A stretch of 64,000 nt of DNA from DTKD01 sp964494345 (GTDB lineage Bacteria; Armatimonadota; UBA5829): contig CAZBSI010000001.1 of assembly GCA_964494345.1 (NCBI GenBank), forward strand, positions 558,001 to 622,000, in the 5' to 3' direction. Below are positions 9,401 to 18,600 of the stretch, piece by piece. The position numbers and the translations under genes were made by a program. The notes below the pieces were generated by a model, which had not been told where the DNA came from, did no database searches, and saw nothing but the letters and a program-made list of their open reading frames with translations. The stretch's first letter is position 1. Each line of letters opens with the position of its first letter.

Positions 9401-10728
9401 AAATCTCACCGGATGGGCGCTCTAAGACCGTATATTCAAAGGCCAATCGCGTTTTGTCTATGATCAGCGATTCTCAGAATAACATTTACGCGGTTTCGAA
9501 CAGCAACCTGGTGAAGATCACTCCGGATGATAGCGTTATTCAACTTGATTCATCAAACGACAAAGTCACTTATTTGTCTCTGGCTATGAATGAAGAGGCT
9601 AAGCAGATATATGCCGGCACAGGCAATATCGGATCGGTATATACCAGCAAGTGCTGTGATATTAAAGGCGCTTACGAATCCCCCGTACACGATGCTAAGA
9701 TGATATCGAAATGGGGCAGGATCAAATGGGTGGCGGATACTCCGGAGGGCACATCGGCGGAGGTCAGGATTCGCACTGGCAATGTCGAGAGCCCGGACGA
9801 GACCTGGACAGATTGGTCGGAGCCTTGTAAGGATCCCAGGGGCGAGATCATAAAGAGCGCGCCCGGCAGATACATTCAGTATAAGGTCAGCTTGTCCACG
9901 GATAAGTTAGACGCCTCACCGCGCGTCGCCGCTGTTTCGATAACCTATCTCACCCCGAACCAGCAGCCCACGGTGAAGTTGACAGCCCCGCTTGGCGGCG
10001 AAGTCTGGGCGGGCAAACAGACTATAAAATGGGTCGGTACCGACCCTGATAAGGACAAACTCAGCTACGACGTTTTTTACTCCAAGGATGGAGGAAAGTC
10101 GTGGAAAACGTTGGTCGGCGCGTTGAGCGGGGCCGATACGGAGACGAAATCGGCAAGCGAAATCAGGGAAAAGATCAGCTCTGAGTTGGAAAAGACCCCG
10201 GATGTGCCGAAAGACATGAAGAAAATGTTCACGGTGGATCCGTCTAAGCCTGATCCTGGTATTAGCGCGACTACCAAGCCGGCAGCGTCTTCGACAAGCA
10301 CGTCGCACAGTTGGAACACTGCGGAAGCTGAGGATGGCACGTATGTAATTAAAGTGGTCGCCAGTGACAAGCCCAGCAACGCCGATGATCCACTGACCGA
10401 CACGATCATCTCCGATCCGTTCACGATTTGCAACAAGGGGCCTGAGTTGAAACTTGGCCGCAAGACGATGACTGTGAAGGGCGCGTCTACCGCAACTATC
10501 ACCGGCACGGCCACCAGTGGTCTTGTTGAGATAGCAGGAGTGCAGTACAGGGTTGATGGAGGAGACTGGGCGGCGGCATCTGCAGACAGCGGAATGTTCG
10601 CAGGGCCTGCGGAGAGCTTTACCATTACTACATCCAAACTGACTGAAGGCGCCCACAAGGTCGAAGTGCAGGCAATCGACACTGCGGGCAACTCATCGAC
10701 AGCGACTGTGGATGTAAAAGTAAGCTAA
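6445..10728 (+). CDS. SpoIVB-type S55 peptidase-domain protein with beta-propeller and Ig-like C-terminus
   Basis: Exported 1427-residue multidomain protein. The TTG start (6445) is seven bases after GGAGG and yields a signal peptide (residues 1-27, ending TAFSA). Residues about 35-380 form an S55 (SpoIVB peptidase) domain with TGIMSGMSGSPI (99-110) holding the nucleophile serine motif, and the later LAFGHPMLGVG. Residues 650-750 are a Ser/Asp-rich linker of low complexity. Residues about 785-1072 contain repeats of the form YAGTG..GKIYKI or YAGTSPKG.IYKI, a beta-propeller. Residues about 1165-1427 are Ig/FN3-like modules. SpoIVB itself cleaves a sporulation signalling protein; here a role in envelope proteolysis or signalling is an inference. 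No substrate candidate is adjacent. A strong terminator follows. Confidence 0.85.
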   Translation: MINFRKSIALIVASAFLLIFLSATAFSAPWPEVSSVDAKNIMPVSEVKRGMRGYGLTVFHGTKIEKFDVLVLGVLEKMNTGRDLIMVRVGGGPITTRDTGIMSGMSGSPIYINGKLLGAISYGSQFAKEPVGMVTPIADMLEAWDPNLPKHATGYSSTQSLPEPITIDGKTVDKIGIDPPGSRSKGIDNGTLYMQPLMTTMMVSGISARGVDRLADILRPFNIRPVAGPGGGGSKPDADVDTSLKPGAAVGMSLASGDIDLTGIGTVTYNRGGKILAFGHPMLGVGAVDAPMTAAYITDVISSYAVSTKLGFATKTVGRIFQDRPWCIAGAIGPSAKTIPVTISVNDEAFKRDRVYHVRVINHPMLASRLITLVTNEAIYDMHPTPGDATAEVSYNVMADQVGKISRSNVFFDPVAVDMSAAMDISSLLQILSANKFHPLDVRSVDIKVRIADKRNTATIDRIFLKKSEFEPGETVDVGVVMRPYKAPRVTKIYKVKIPATAANGKITLMVRGGATPAGSLLTASALSGTDSGDDDDIGSSLLMPGGSSTATADNVQQLISKFLEREKNNEVVVQLLMRGTAMNIAGEKLAGLPSSIADVMRSSRNSGLKMEREEVKEVYANDSIIYGTARLMIDVKKKSLKEGKPAPKSDLSSISSDSSSDSLSSFGSTDSLGLTDFSYDLSSKSTSVRLDAAEDVTSLLDDSDDDTSDTSAADISATDKADKKSSEESSSTESSDTSKSSSTPASNAKTVVRQMQTWTQRSQADFAMGTFAGVSASTENKLELAPTLKMLAETPEQFVWCLAADKNGVYAGTGDSGKIYKITDSGDSSVFYETGELEVHSLVRDSAGNIYAGTSPKGKIFKINPDGKGKMIFQTAEKYVLALALDPEGNLYAGVGDSGVVYKILPDGVGIPFVKLNEQQILSLSWDPHGSLLIGTGINGVVYCASRNGNVQAIFDAPEDSITAVVADGDGNAYAGTSPKGVIYKISPDGRSKTVYSKANRVLSMISDSQNNIYAVSNSNLVKITPDDSVIQLDSSNDKVTYLSLAMNEEAKQIYAGTGNIGSVYTSKCCDIKGAYESPVHDAKMISKWGRIKWVADTPEGTSAEVRIRTGNVESPDETWTDWSEPCKDPRGEIIKSAPGRYIQYKVSLSTDKLDASPRVAAVSITYLTPNQQPTVKLTAPLGGEVWAGKQTIKWVGTDPDKDKLSYDVFYSKDGGKSWKTLVGALSGADTETKSASEIREKISSELEKTPDVPKDMKKMFTVDPSKPDPGISATTKPAASSTSTSHSWNTAEAEDGTYVIKVVASDKPSNADDPLTDTIISDPFTICNKGPELKLGRKTMTVKGASTATITGTATSGLVEIAGVQYRVDGGDWAAASADSGMFAGPAESFTITTSKLTEGAHKVEVQAIDTAGNSSTATVDVKVS

Positions 10729-10754
10729 AGTTCGAATCGACGATTATACTCAGC

Positions 10755-10787
10755 ACAGCCGGGGTATTTGCCCCGGCTGTTTTCTTT
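10755..10787 (+). terminator. rho-independent terminator after the S55 gene
   Basis: Perfect 10-bp stem ACAGCCGGGG / CCCCGGCTGT (10755-10764, 10771-10780), loop TATTTG, followed by TTTCTTT. Confidence 0.93.
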
Positions 10788-10862
10788 GCTAAAGGAATGC
10801 GCGGGGTGGGTATTGAAACCTCTAGTGGCAATTAACCGCACAGGCTTAATGAGGTGACTAAT

Positions 10863-11933
10863 ATGATTGATTCGCATGTTCATTTGAGATGGCCAAATGA
10901 TATAGACAACCTTAATATGCTTCGAGAAAGCATCGGTGCACAGGCGATGTGCATTGTGTCGGTGATCGGTCGAGACGACATCAACGATAACCCGGCGCTA
11001 TATGCAGCCAAGGCGGTTTTTCCAAACAGCACCTATATATTCCCTGCGCTGAATCACGCGGCCAGCTTCAGCAACGGGAAGGTGACCCCTGCCCCGTTGG
11101 AGCGGCAGATAGATGAGCTGGTTGAGGTTGGCGCGGATGGCCTTAAAATGATCGAGTCGAAGCCGACCCATCGCAAACTTGTCGATATTCCTGTCGACGA
11201 CGCATATTACGAGAAGATGTTTGCGAAAGTCGAGGAGATCGGGCTGCCGATAACCTGGCATGTTGCAGATCCCGAGGAGTTCTGGTATCCGGACAAGACG
11301 CCTTCATGGGCGAGTGGGCGAGGTTGGGGATATGACCAGAGTTGGCCTGCTAAAGAGAGTTTTTATGCAGAGGTCGACGCGGTTCTCAAAAGGCATTCGA
11401 AATTGAAGGTGATGTTCTCGCATTTCTATTTCTTATCCGCCGATTTGCCACGAGCTGCCGATTTTCTTGACTCTTATGAGGGAGTTTGCCTGGATCTCGC
11501 ACCTGGTATTGAGATGCTTTATAACATGTCCAGGAACCCGGATGCCGCACGCGATTTCTTTATAAAATATTCGCACAGGATTGTATTTGGCACCGACATC
11601 GAGGCCGGAGCGACGAAGCAGGAGGCGATTATTCGAGCCGGGGTGGTGACGCAATGGCTGGAGACTGAAGATGAATACCGTGTGCCTTTAGACGCCGACT
11701 ATACCCTCGGTCCGCCCGATGACGGCGTCATTCGCGGGATGAAACTGCCGAAGGATTGCCTGGAGAATATATATACGCTCAATTTCAAACGAATCGTGGG
11801 AGAGCAGCCCAAGAATCTAAACTCCACTCTCGCGTTGGAACTGGCGAGGCGGCAGGCCGAACAGATTGAGGCGTATGACGGTGACCCGGAAGCGGCTTTG
11901 GAGTCTACCCGCAGGCTGGAGGCTGGCGTATAA
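10863..11933 (+). CDS. amidohydrolase-family TIM-barrel hydrolase
   Basis: A 356-residue metal-dependent hydrolase or decarboxylase of the amidohydrolase-2 (ACMSD-like) group. The ligand pattern is complete: HxH in MIDSHVH (H5, H7), a mid-barrel His in TWHVADP (H133), a further His in MFSHF (H187) and the catalytic Asp in FGTD (D245). Conserved WHVADP and FGTDIE fit enzymes acting on lactones or carboxylates in sugar or aromatic breakdown; the substrate cannot be told. The ATG at 10863 is six bases after GAGGTG. The GTG at 10854 is part of that ribosome site and was rejected as start. The gene stands alone between two terminator or promoter regions. Confidence 0.85.
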   Translation: MIDSHVHLRWPNDIDNLNMLRESIGAQAMCIVSVIGRDDINDNPALYAAKAVFPNSTYIFPALNHAASFSNGKVTPAPLERQIDELVEVGADGLKMIESKPTHRKLVDIPVDDAYYEKMFAKVEEIGLPITWHVADPEEFWYPDKTPSWASGRGWGYDQSWPAKESFYAEVDAVLKRHSKLKVMFSHFYFLSADLPRAADFLDSYEGVCLDLAPGIEMLYNMSRNPDAARDFFIKYSHRIVFGTDIEAGATKQEAIIRAGVVTQWLETEDEYRVPLDADYTLGPPDDGVIRGMKLPKDCLENIYTLNFKRIVGEQPKNLNSTLALELARRQAEQIEAYDGDPEAALESTRRLEAGV

Positions 11934-12024
11934 CATTAGCTGGGGTGGTTGATATTTTGGGTGGATGGGGTATATTGCGTATAGCTGTCCAATAATCCGA
12001 TAATCCCAGTCGGAGGTGTAAGTC

Positions 12025-12234
12025 GTGGAGCGTATCTACAGAGCAAGCCCATCGACAAAGGCAGGCAGGGGCTTTAAGGACAGGCCGCTGTGCGAGCTTT
12101 GTGGGAGGCCGGTAAAGGTCTCCAGTGACGATTACCTGCGCGAAGAAATCCTATGCACCCACTGTGCCACAGAAGGCAGGGTCTCGGAAGTGACTGAAGA
12201 GGAAGCAGAAAGACAGCCTGAGTATAGCATCTGA
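12025..12234 (+). CDS. small zinc-ribbon protein
   Basis: A 69-residue protein with two CxxC pairs (CELC and CTHC, 22 residues from first to first), so one zinc ribbon is expected. The N-terminal third is basic and the tail is acidic (SEVTEEEAERQPE). The GTG start is six bases after GGAGGTG (12012-12018), a strong ribosome site that supports real translation despite the small size. I do not recognise a named family. Small ribbons of this kind often bind nucleic acid or a protein partner. It is convergent with the methyltransferase-like gene. Confidence 0.65.
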   Translation: MERIYRASPSTKAGRGFKDRPLCELCGRPVKVSSDDYLREEILCTHCATEGRVSEVTEEEAERQPEYSI

Positions 12235-12260
12235 AACCTTGAACAGGTCATAAGAAACGC

Positions 12261-12908
12261 TCAAATACGCCCGGAAGCAGCGTAAATCGCCAGATGCTCG
12301 GTGTTGCGTATACCGCGGTCGCTCGTCAACTTGCGCTGCACTTCGCGGATGAGCGCCGCGTCCTTTGCCGCATCGAAATTCGGTATGATTGAGGACGCCT
12401 CCAGGTAGTTGCTGAGCGCCAACGTATCAGGACAAAAGCTCGTGCCGAAATATTCAGCAAAGAGTATGAGCTGAAGGCCGCTCACGGTGACTGCCTCTGG
12501 AATCGCGAATCGCAGGGGTCGAGCTGGCGGCCACCCGAACCCACGACCAAATATCTCCTGGGTTTCGATGTAGTGCGTCTCAGCGCATATCATGCCGATA
12601 AGCACCCCGCTGTCTGATAATTTGCCAGCGTAATCGGCAAACGCCAGAGGTCCTGTGCAAGCGCAAATAAGGTCGTATTCTCCATGCGCATTGAGGAGAC
12701 TCTGCGCGGTGTCGCACACCGCAAAATCATCGAGCAGATTACCTGAGCAGCAGCTTACCTGAAGAATGCGATTTGCACGGGAGGCGTAATCGTTTATCAA
12801 CTCGACAAAAAGCGGCTCCGGGTCGTCGCCGTCCCATTCGACAACGCATCCGCAGCGTTTGCTCTCCCACCAACGCACAGAGGATTGGAATTGATCAGGG
12901 TCTTGCAT
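12261..12908 (-). CDS. methyltransferase-like protein
   Basis: A 215-residue protein. The N-terminal third has WWESKRCGCVVEWDGDDPEP, then a nucleotide-fold segment RILQVSCCSGNLLDDF, which resembles motif I of class I SAM-dependent methyltransferases (E/DxGxGxG) with the first glycines replaced. YDLICACTGPLAF follows in the place of motif IV. Given the weak glycine motif it may bind SAM poorly or be inactive, and the assignment is by pattern only. Starts at 12920 or 12908 are possible. I prefer 12908, which has GGTG six bases upstream. It is divergent from the secreted 474-residue protein. Confidence 0.5.
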   Translation of the reverse strand: MQDPDQFQSSVRWWESKRCGCVVEWDGDDPEPLFVELINDYASRANRILQVSCCSGNLLDDFAVCDTAQSLLNAHGEYDLICACTGPLAFADYAGKLSDSGVLIGMICAETHYIETQEIFGRGFGWPPARPLRFAIPEAVTVSGLQLILFAEYFGTSFCPDTLALSNYLEASSIIPNFDAAKDAALIREVQRKLTSDRGIRNTEHLAIYAASGRI

Positions 12909-12985
12909 AATCAGCACCATAGGTTAGATGCAGCATTATACCAAATACCTGCGGGAGAAGGTTTGTTTGATATAATAATTGAGTG

Positions 12986-14410
12986 ATGCGTGTAGTTGTT
13001 GCAATTTGCTGGCTTATTAGTATGGCTGTAACGATTGCTATGGCCAACGATGAGGCGTGCCGCATTCGAGTCCACAATGAGGAACGCGGCCTGATTCAAA
13101 TCAGCGTAGACAAAGGGCGGAGTTGGAGCACAGTCGGACGGGTGATCAGCCCGGCAAATGCCCGTATCGTCGGGTTCTGGGCCTCTTCCTATGCGCCTCA
13201 CGGGACAGTCGCAGCCACCGCCACTCACGGCATTCGTGTAAAAACCGGGCAGTATTCGCTGGGAGTCGGAAAGACCCAGAAAACGATGCTTTTCAGCATT
13301 GAACCCCTCGAATTTGCCAAAAAGCCGAGTGGATTCGGCGGACACACATCAAGGTCTTCCGGCATATATACCGACATATATGCTGGCCATTCGATTTTCC
13401 GCAACCTCTCCCCGTATGTCGGCAGCGTTGTATACCTAGAGGACGATCATCGAAATCAGGCCCTGCCGGATGATTATACTCCTATTAAGGGAGACACATA
13501 CGTTATAGTGGTAACAAGGCCCGACAGACAAATCGCTTCAATCACATTTGAAAATAGAGCGCGGGGCAAAGTGACGGTCAATTATCGAGATGGGAGCAGC
13601 AACGATATCGCCAGCGTCGTAAGGCCTGTGAAGGGAGTAGGTCGATATGACGGGACCACTTTCACCGGCGTGGGAGCCGTCAACACGAATCACTGCGGCG
13701 TGCTCACTATCTCGACTGCGCCAGCAAGACCGCCGTTGACTCAAGAGGGCGGATCAGTCGAAACTCGAGGCGGTTTTATGATCCAGCCAGCGTTTCATGC
13801 CTCTCAGCAAGGAGAACAAAGCCCGCAGGTTATGGTGATCGGCCCGGCAGACGGGTCAAGCGAGACCGCAGGCCCAAAAGTGGAAGGTACTGAGCCGCTT
13901 TTTTTTGGAAATATCAATCTGACCAGCTACAAATCGCACCCTGAGAACTCGTTTCGCACACAACTGCGAATCGACGACGGCGATTGGGAGAATATGCCGG
14001 AGATTGTCGGCAGGGTAGATAACGCTTTCACACCCGCATATCTGAACCAGATCTTTTCCAGCAAAAAACGAAATATCATGCACGGAGTGACTGCAATCCG
14101 ACTGCTTTTCCCGGAATATGATGTGCAATTGCTTCGGCAGGACCTGGCAAAAGAAGCCGCTGGGTATGCTGCGCGGGTATCCGATGTGCGGGCCATAAGC
14201 GGAACGGTTGCGATCAAACCCCGCAAATCAATTGAACCGAGCACGCTAGTGGAGTATTATCTGGACGGCAACCCGACCTTCACATGCAGCGGCGACCGGG
14301 CTTGGCAATTCGATACCACTAAGACCACACACGGACTGCACGAAGTCGAGATCATATACGGCCGCACTGTTGAAAGGCGAACAGTTATGATCAGAAACTC
14401 AGCCGACTGA
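12986..14410 (+). CDS. secreted protein of unknown function, possibly leaderless mRNA
   Basis: A 474-residue exported protein: signal peptide MRVVVAICWLISMAVTIAMA, then a beta-rich body without a family I recognise. It includes SVDKGRSWSTVGRV, YVIVVTRPDRQI and a late segment VEYYLDGNPTF...HGLHEVEIIYG that resembles Ig-like domains describing a sign or vector quantity, as in the C-terminus of the S55 protein. The spacing from TATAAT (12971-12976) to the start (GTG 12983 or ATG 12986) is only six or nine bases and there is no ribosome site, so the transcript may have no leader. It is convergent with the M50 gene five bases away. Confidence 0.7.
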   Translation: MRVVVAICWLISMAVTIAMANDEACRIRVHNEERGLIQISVDKGRSWSTVGRVISPANARIVGFWASSYAPHGTVAATATHGIRVKTGQYSLGVGKTQKTMLFSIEPLEFAKKPSGFGGHTSRSSGIYTDIYAGHSIFRNLSPYVGSVVYLEDDHRNQALPDDYTPIKGDTYVIVVTRPDRQIASITFENRARGKVTVNYRDGSSNDIASVVRPVKGVGRYDGTTFTGVGAVNTNHCGVLTISTAPARPPLTQEGGSVETRGGFMIQPAFHASQQGEQSPQVMVIGPADGSSETAGPKVEGTEPLFFGNINLTSYKSHPENSFRTQLRIDDGDWENMPEIVGRVDNAFTPAYLNQIFSSKKRNIMHGVTAIRLLFPEYDVQLLRQDLAKEAAGYAARVSDVRAISGTVAIKPRKSIEPSTLVEYYLDGNPTFTCSGDRAWQFDTTKTTHGLHEVEIIYGRTVERRTVMIRNSAD

Positions 14411-14415
14411 TCTTA

Positions 14416-15540
14416 CTATATCCCCAGCTTCGATTTGGTGTTTATCAACCGGTAAATGGCATCTCTGCCGAGCGTTCCTTTAAGCTCGCCGTTTTCTATC
14501 ACCATTAGCCTGCATATTTCCGGGGATGCGAGTTTTCCCAACGCATCCCAGGCGTCATCGGTCGCGCTGATTTCATATGCGCCGTCGATACGGTGGGCTA
14601 TTTCGTCGACCCTGGTAAAATCCCACATCTCCGACCGGATCGTGCGCACCTCCTCGGCCCCGATAACGCCGATCACAGAGCCATTTTTCATAACCGGATA
14701 ACACGAAAAGTCCCTGCGCAGCAGATGCTCGTCCACAAACTGCCGCACCGGCATATCGCCAGGAATCTCCGGCACATCGGTGGTCATCACCCGCTCTACA
14801 GGCACTCCGGACAAAGCCTGGCGCACTACAAGCTGTTCGTAACTGCTTCGTGCCGCTCCGGTCAAGAACCAGCCGATGAAGATCAGCCATAATCCTCCAA
14901 TAGTCGCGCCCAGCGCGAGAATATTGAAGAATCCGAACGCCATCAGCAAATAGCCGAAGCCCTGGCCTGAATACGAAGCCCACCGAGTCGCTTTATTGAG
15001 ATCGTTTGTAGCTCCCCAGATTATAGACCGCAACACACGGCCGCCATCAAGCGGAAACCCAGGCACCAGATTAAACAGGCCCAGAAAGAAGTTAATCATC
15101 GCCAGGTAACCGACCAGAGCCACCGCCGCGCCTGGCCATTGGCTGTGGGAGCCTAACAGCTCCAGGGCGCCGAATATCACGGCGAGGATAATGCTGGCGA
15201 GCGGCCCGACAATGGACATCCAAAACTCCTCTGCCGGGGATTTTGGCTCTTCAGTCGTCTGTGAGACCCCTCCGAAGATGAACAGAGTAATACCCTTCAC
15301 GTCAATGCCGTTCATGCGGGCTACGACGCTGTGGCTAAGCTCGTGGACTAGAACGCTGGCGAATAACAAAATGGCGGCGGCGACACCTAATAGCCAGTTG
15401 GTCTGCACATTAAAATTTCGATGCAGGCTGGGGAAATAGCCGGCGGCCAGCGTGTAGACCACCAGAAAGAAGATAAGAAGCCATGACCAGTCTATGCTAA
15501 TCTCGAAACCGAGAACCTTGCCGAGCCGTACACCGCGCAT
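14416..15540 (-). CDS. site-2 protease (peptidase M50) with CBS domains
   Basis: A 374-residue intramembrane metalloprotease. Hydrophobic segments surround the zinc motif HELSH (H66-H70), and the third ligand motif NLVPGFPLDGGR (D165) is present. About six transmembrane helices fill residues 10-240. Residues about 250-374 are a tandem CBS pair, which in the family senses adenine nucleotides or related ligands. This is the M50B (SREBP site-2/SpoIVFB-like) class that cleaves transmembrane segments of regulators. The ATG at 15540 follows GGAGGTG by four bases and gives MRGVRLGKVLGFEISIDWSW, the usual start of this family, so the upstream extension was removed. It sits just after dnaE on the same strand. 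Confidence 0.93.
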   Translation of the reverse strand: MRGVRLGKVLGFEISIDWSWLLIFFLVVYTLAAGYFPSLHRNFNVQTNWLLGVAAAILLFASVLVHELSHSVVARMNGIDVKGITLFIFGGVSQTTEEPKSPAEEFWMSIVGPLASIILAVIFGALELLGSHSQWPGAAVALVGYLAMINFFLGLFNLVPGFPLDGGRVLRSIIWGATNDLNKATRWASYSGQGFGYLLMAFGFFNILALGATIGGLWLIFIGWFLTGAARSSYEQLVVRQALSGVPVERVMTTDVPEIPGDMPVRQFVDEHLLRRDFSCYPVMKNGSVIGVIGAEEVRTIRSEMWDFTRVDEIAHRIDGAYEISATDDAWDALGKLASPEICRLMVIENGELKGTLGRDAIYRLINTKSKLGI

Positions 15541-15634
15541 CGTCCACCTCCATAACTGGTTGAGTCCTGTACTTTTACCCCTCAAGAGAGGTCAACAAAC
15601 TCAACTATTGAAGAGGCTGATGCCGCTTTGTATA

Positions 15635-18600
15635 TCAGACGACCCTTACGGCGTCTTTGCCGAGCAGATTTTCGACTTCTCCGACGAAGCGAGTGGTGAC
15701 CTCCACTTTGAACGACGAGGCCATCTTGCGGCGCGAGGATCCGTCAAACATCCAGAAAAAGACCGGGCTCCGGCCAGGGTTGGCCTCAAGCAGCGATTTC
15801 ACTAGTTCGAGTTTGCCGGGGTTCGAGGCGTTGATGCGAATATGAACCGTGCGAGAGCCGTTGCCGTTTGATTTGCCGTTGCCATTTCGGACCAGCGTGA
15901 CCGACTCGCCGCGAATCTCCACTTCCACTTGAGATTCGTTTTCTTCGTCTGCAATAATGCGCTCCCTGTGAGTGGCTTTGCCATCAATGAGGGCTATTTT
16001 GCCTTCGATTAGTTGGGCGCCGCAGGTTTTGAGGGTCTGAGGGAAGAACGTGACCGGGATAGTGCCGGTAAGATCTTCAATTCTAACAAACGCCATCTTA
16101 TCTCCCCTGCGGGTAATTCGATAGCGAATATCCGAGATTATCCCACCTATGGTGCAGTTTTGGTCGTTATCTAAATCACGATAATTAGACGCCGTGGCCG
16201 TGCAGTTTTTTTGCAGGTAACCTCGCATGCTCTCCAGCGGATGCCCCGACAGATATAACCCCGTAAGCTCCTTTTCCATAGCAAGAATCTCTTCTTGATG
16301 AAACTCGCTGAGGTGTTTATATTTGCCAAGGTCGACGGACGGGCTATCGGTAAGCGTATCGTCCTCAAACAACCCGCCCTGCCCGCTCTTTTGATCGCGC
16401 ATTTTGGTGGCGGCCGCACTGATAGCGTCAGGCAGCATCTCCATCAACTGCGCCCGGTTCTGCCATACAGATTCAAAAGCGCCTACCTTAATGAGGTATT
16501 CCAGCGCACTTTTGTTGATCTGAGCATGTTCCTGCACTCTCTCGCAAAAATCGAACAGATCCTTGAAAGCTCCGCCGACTTGGCGTGCAGCCACTACACC
16601 TTCGATGATCCCTCGCCCACATCCTTTTATGGCGCTCAAACCAAATCTGATCCCGCCATCCTCAACTTCAAACTCGACGCCGCTCTTATTAATCTCGGGT
16701 GGCAGCAGCTTAATACCCAGCCTGTGGCAATCCTCAATGTAGGTGGCGAGCTTCTCTTTGTCGTCCATATTCGCCGAAAGCAGGGCTGCATAATACTCAA
16801 CCGGATAGTTTGCTTTCATATAAGCCGTGCGATAGGCTACAAAAGCATAGCAAACGGCGTGTGCCTTATTGAAAGCGTAACCGGCGAAAGGCTCCACCTG
16901 CTCGTAGATTTTTGATGCGATCCTCTCGGAAACGCCGTTGGACTTCGCTCCTTCCAGGAATTTCTCTCGCTGTTTGTCCATAATCTCTCGATTTTTAGAG
17001 GACATGGCTTTGCGGAGAACGTCGGCCTGGCCCATAGTGAAGCCGCCGATGGCCCTGGCTATTCGAAGCACCTGTTCCTGGTAGCAGATAACGCCGTAAG
17101 TTTCCTCAAGGATCGGTTCAAGGGCGGGATGGAGATAGGAGATAGGCTCCTGACCGAACTTGGAGCGCACAAAATTGGGAATGAAAGCCATTGGCCCAGG
17201 GCGATAAAGTGCCACGATAGCGGCAAGCTCGCGCACCGAATTGGGTTTCAGGTCAACCACGTTTCTGCGCATCCCGGCGCCTTCGAGCTGAAAAACCCCG
17301 TTGGTGTCCCCCCTGCTGAGCATTTCAAAAACTTTTTGGTCGTCAAGCGGAAATTCAAAGACATCTAAATCTTGGCCAGTGGTCTTTTTTACGTTCTTGA
17401 TGGCATTTGCAAGGATCGTCAGGTTCGCCAAGCCTAGAAAGTCCATTTTCAGCAGGCCAACTTTGGCTATGTCCTTTTTTGCAAGCTGAGCGACGAACTC
17501 GCCTTTATTGCTCTGCTGCACCGGCACGTGATTAATCAACGGATCGGCCGAGATCAGAACCCCCGCCGCGTGAACGCCTACATTTCGGTTCAAGCCTTCC
17601 AATGTGCGAGCAGTGTCGATCAACTGTGTGATCTTTCGATCTTCTTCGTAAGCAGCTTTCAGTTCCGGGTTTTCGGCGATAGCCTGCTCGATTGTGATCC
17701 CGACCGGCACCGTGGGGATCATCTTGCAGACCCTGTCCACCTCCGCCAGATCCACACCCAACACCCGGCCGCAGTCTCTGACCGCCGCTCTTGCTTTTAA
17801 GCTGCCGAATGTAGCGATCTGGCCGACGTGATCCCGGCCGTATTTTTCACAGACATACTGTATAAGCTCATCTCTGCGATCGTCCTGTATATCAAGATCG
17901 ACGTCGGGCATCTCGATGCGCTCGGGGTTCAAAAATCTTTCGAAAGCCAGTCCGTATTCGATGGGGTCGACATCTGTGATACCCAATCCATAACACACAA
18001 GGCTGCCGGCGGCAGATCCGCGAACTCCGACATACATCCCAGTCTTTCGCGCAAAATCCGTGAAATCACGCACGATGAGCATATATAGAGCGAATCCGCA
18101 TTGGTTGATGATCTCACATTCGTAGTCGAACTGCTTCAGATAGTCTTCGGAGATGCTGCCGCCCATTCGCTTTTCAAGACCGACGCGAGCTTCGTTGATC
18201 ATATGCTGATCGGGGCTAACTCCGGCAGGCACTCCGGGATCAGGCAGTTTCGATTGGGAGAAGTCGAAGTCGATATTGCATTTTTCTGCAATTTCGAGCG
18301 TATTGGCAAGCGCCTCCGGCACTTCTGTGAAAAGCTCCGCCATTTGCTCGGGAGTCTTAAAATAGAACTCCTTTGAGGGGAATCTATATCTATTGGGATC
18401 GCTCAGAGTAGAGTTGGTCTGAATGCACAATAGTGCATCGTGCGCGTCGGCGTCTTTTTCCTCGAGATAGTGAATATCGTTAGTCGCAACCAGCTTCAAA
18501 CCGGTGCGCTTAGACATTCGGATCAGTTCCTCATTAACCTTAACCTGCTCGTCCATGCCGTTTTCCTGCAGTTCCAGGTAAAGGTCTTCTTTGCCAAATA

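Noticed and set aside
9916..10656. 246-residue minus-strand frame inside the S55 gene
   Set aside because: It lies fully opposite a coding region with clear domains and has no motif or ribosome site.
10854..10862. GTG at 10854 as start of the amidohydrolase
   Set aside because: The GTG is part of the GAGGTG ribosome site for the ATG at 10863.
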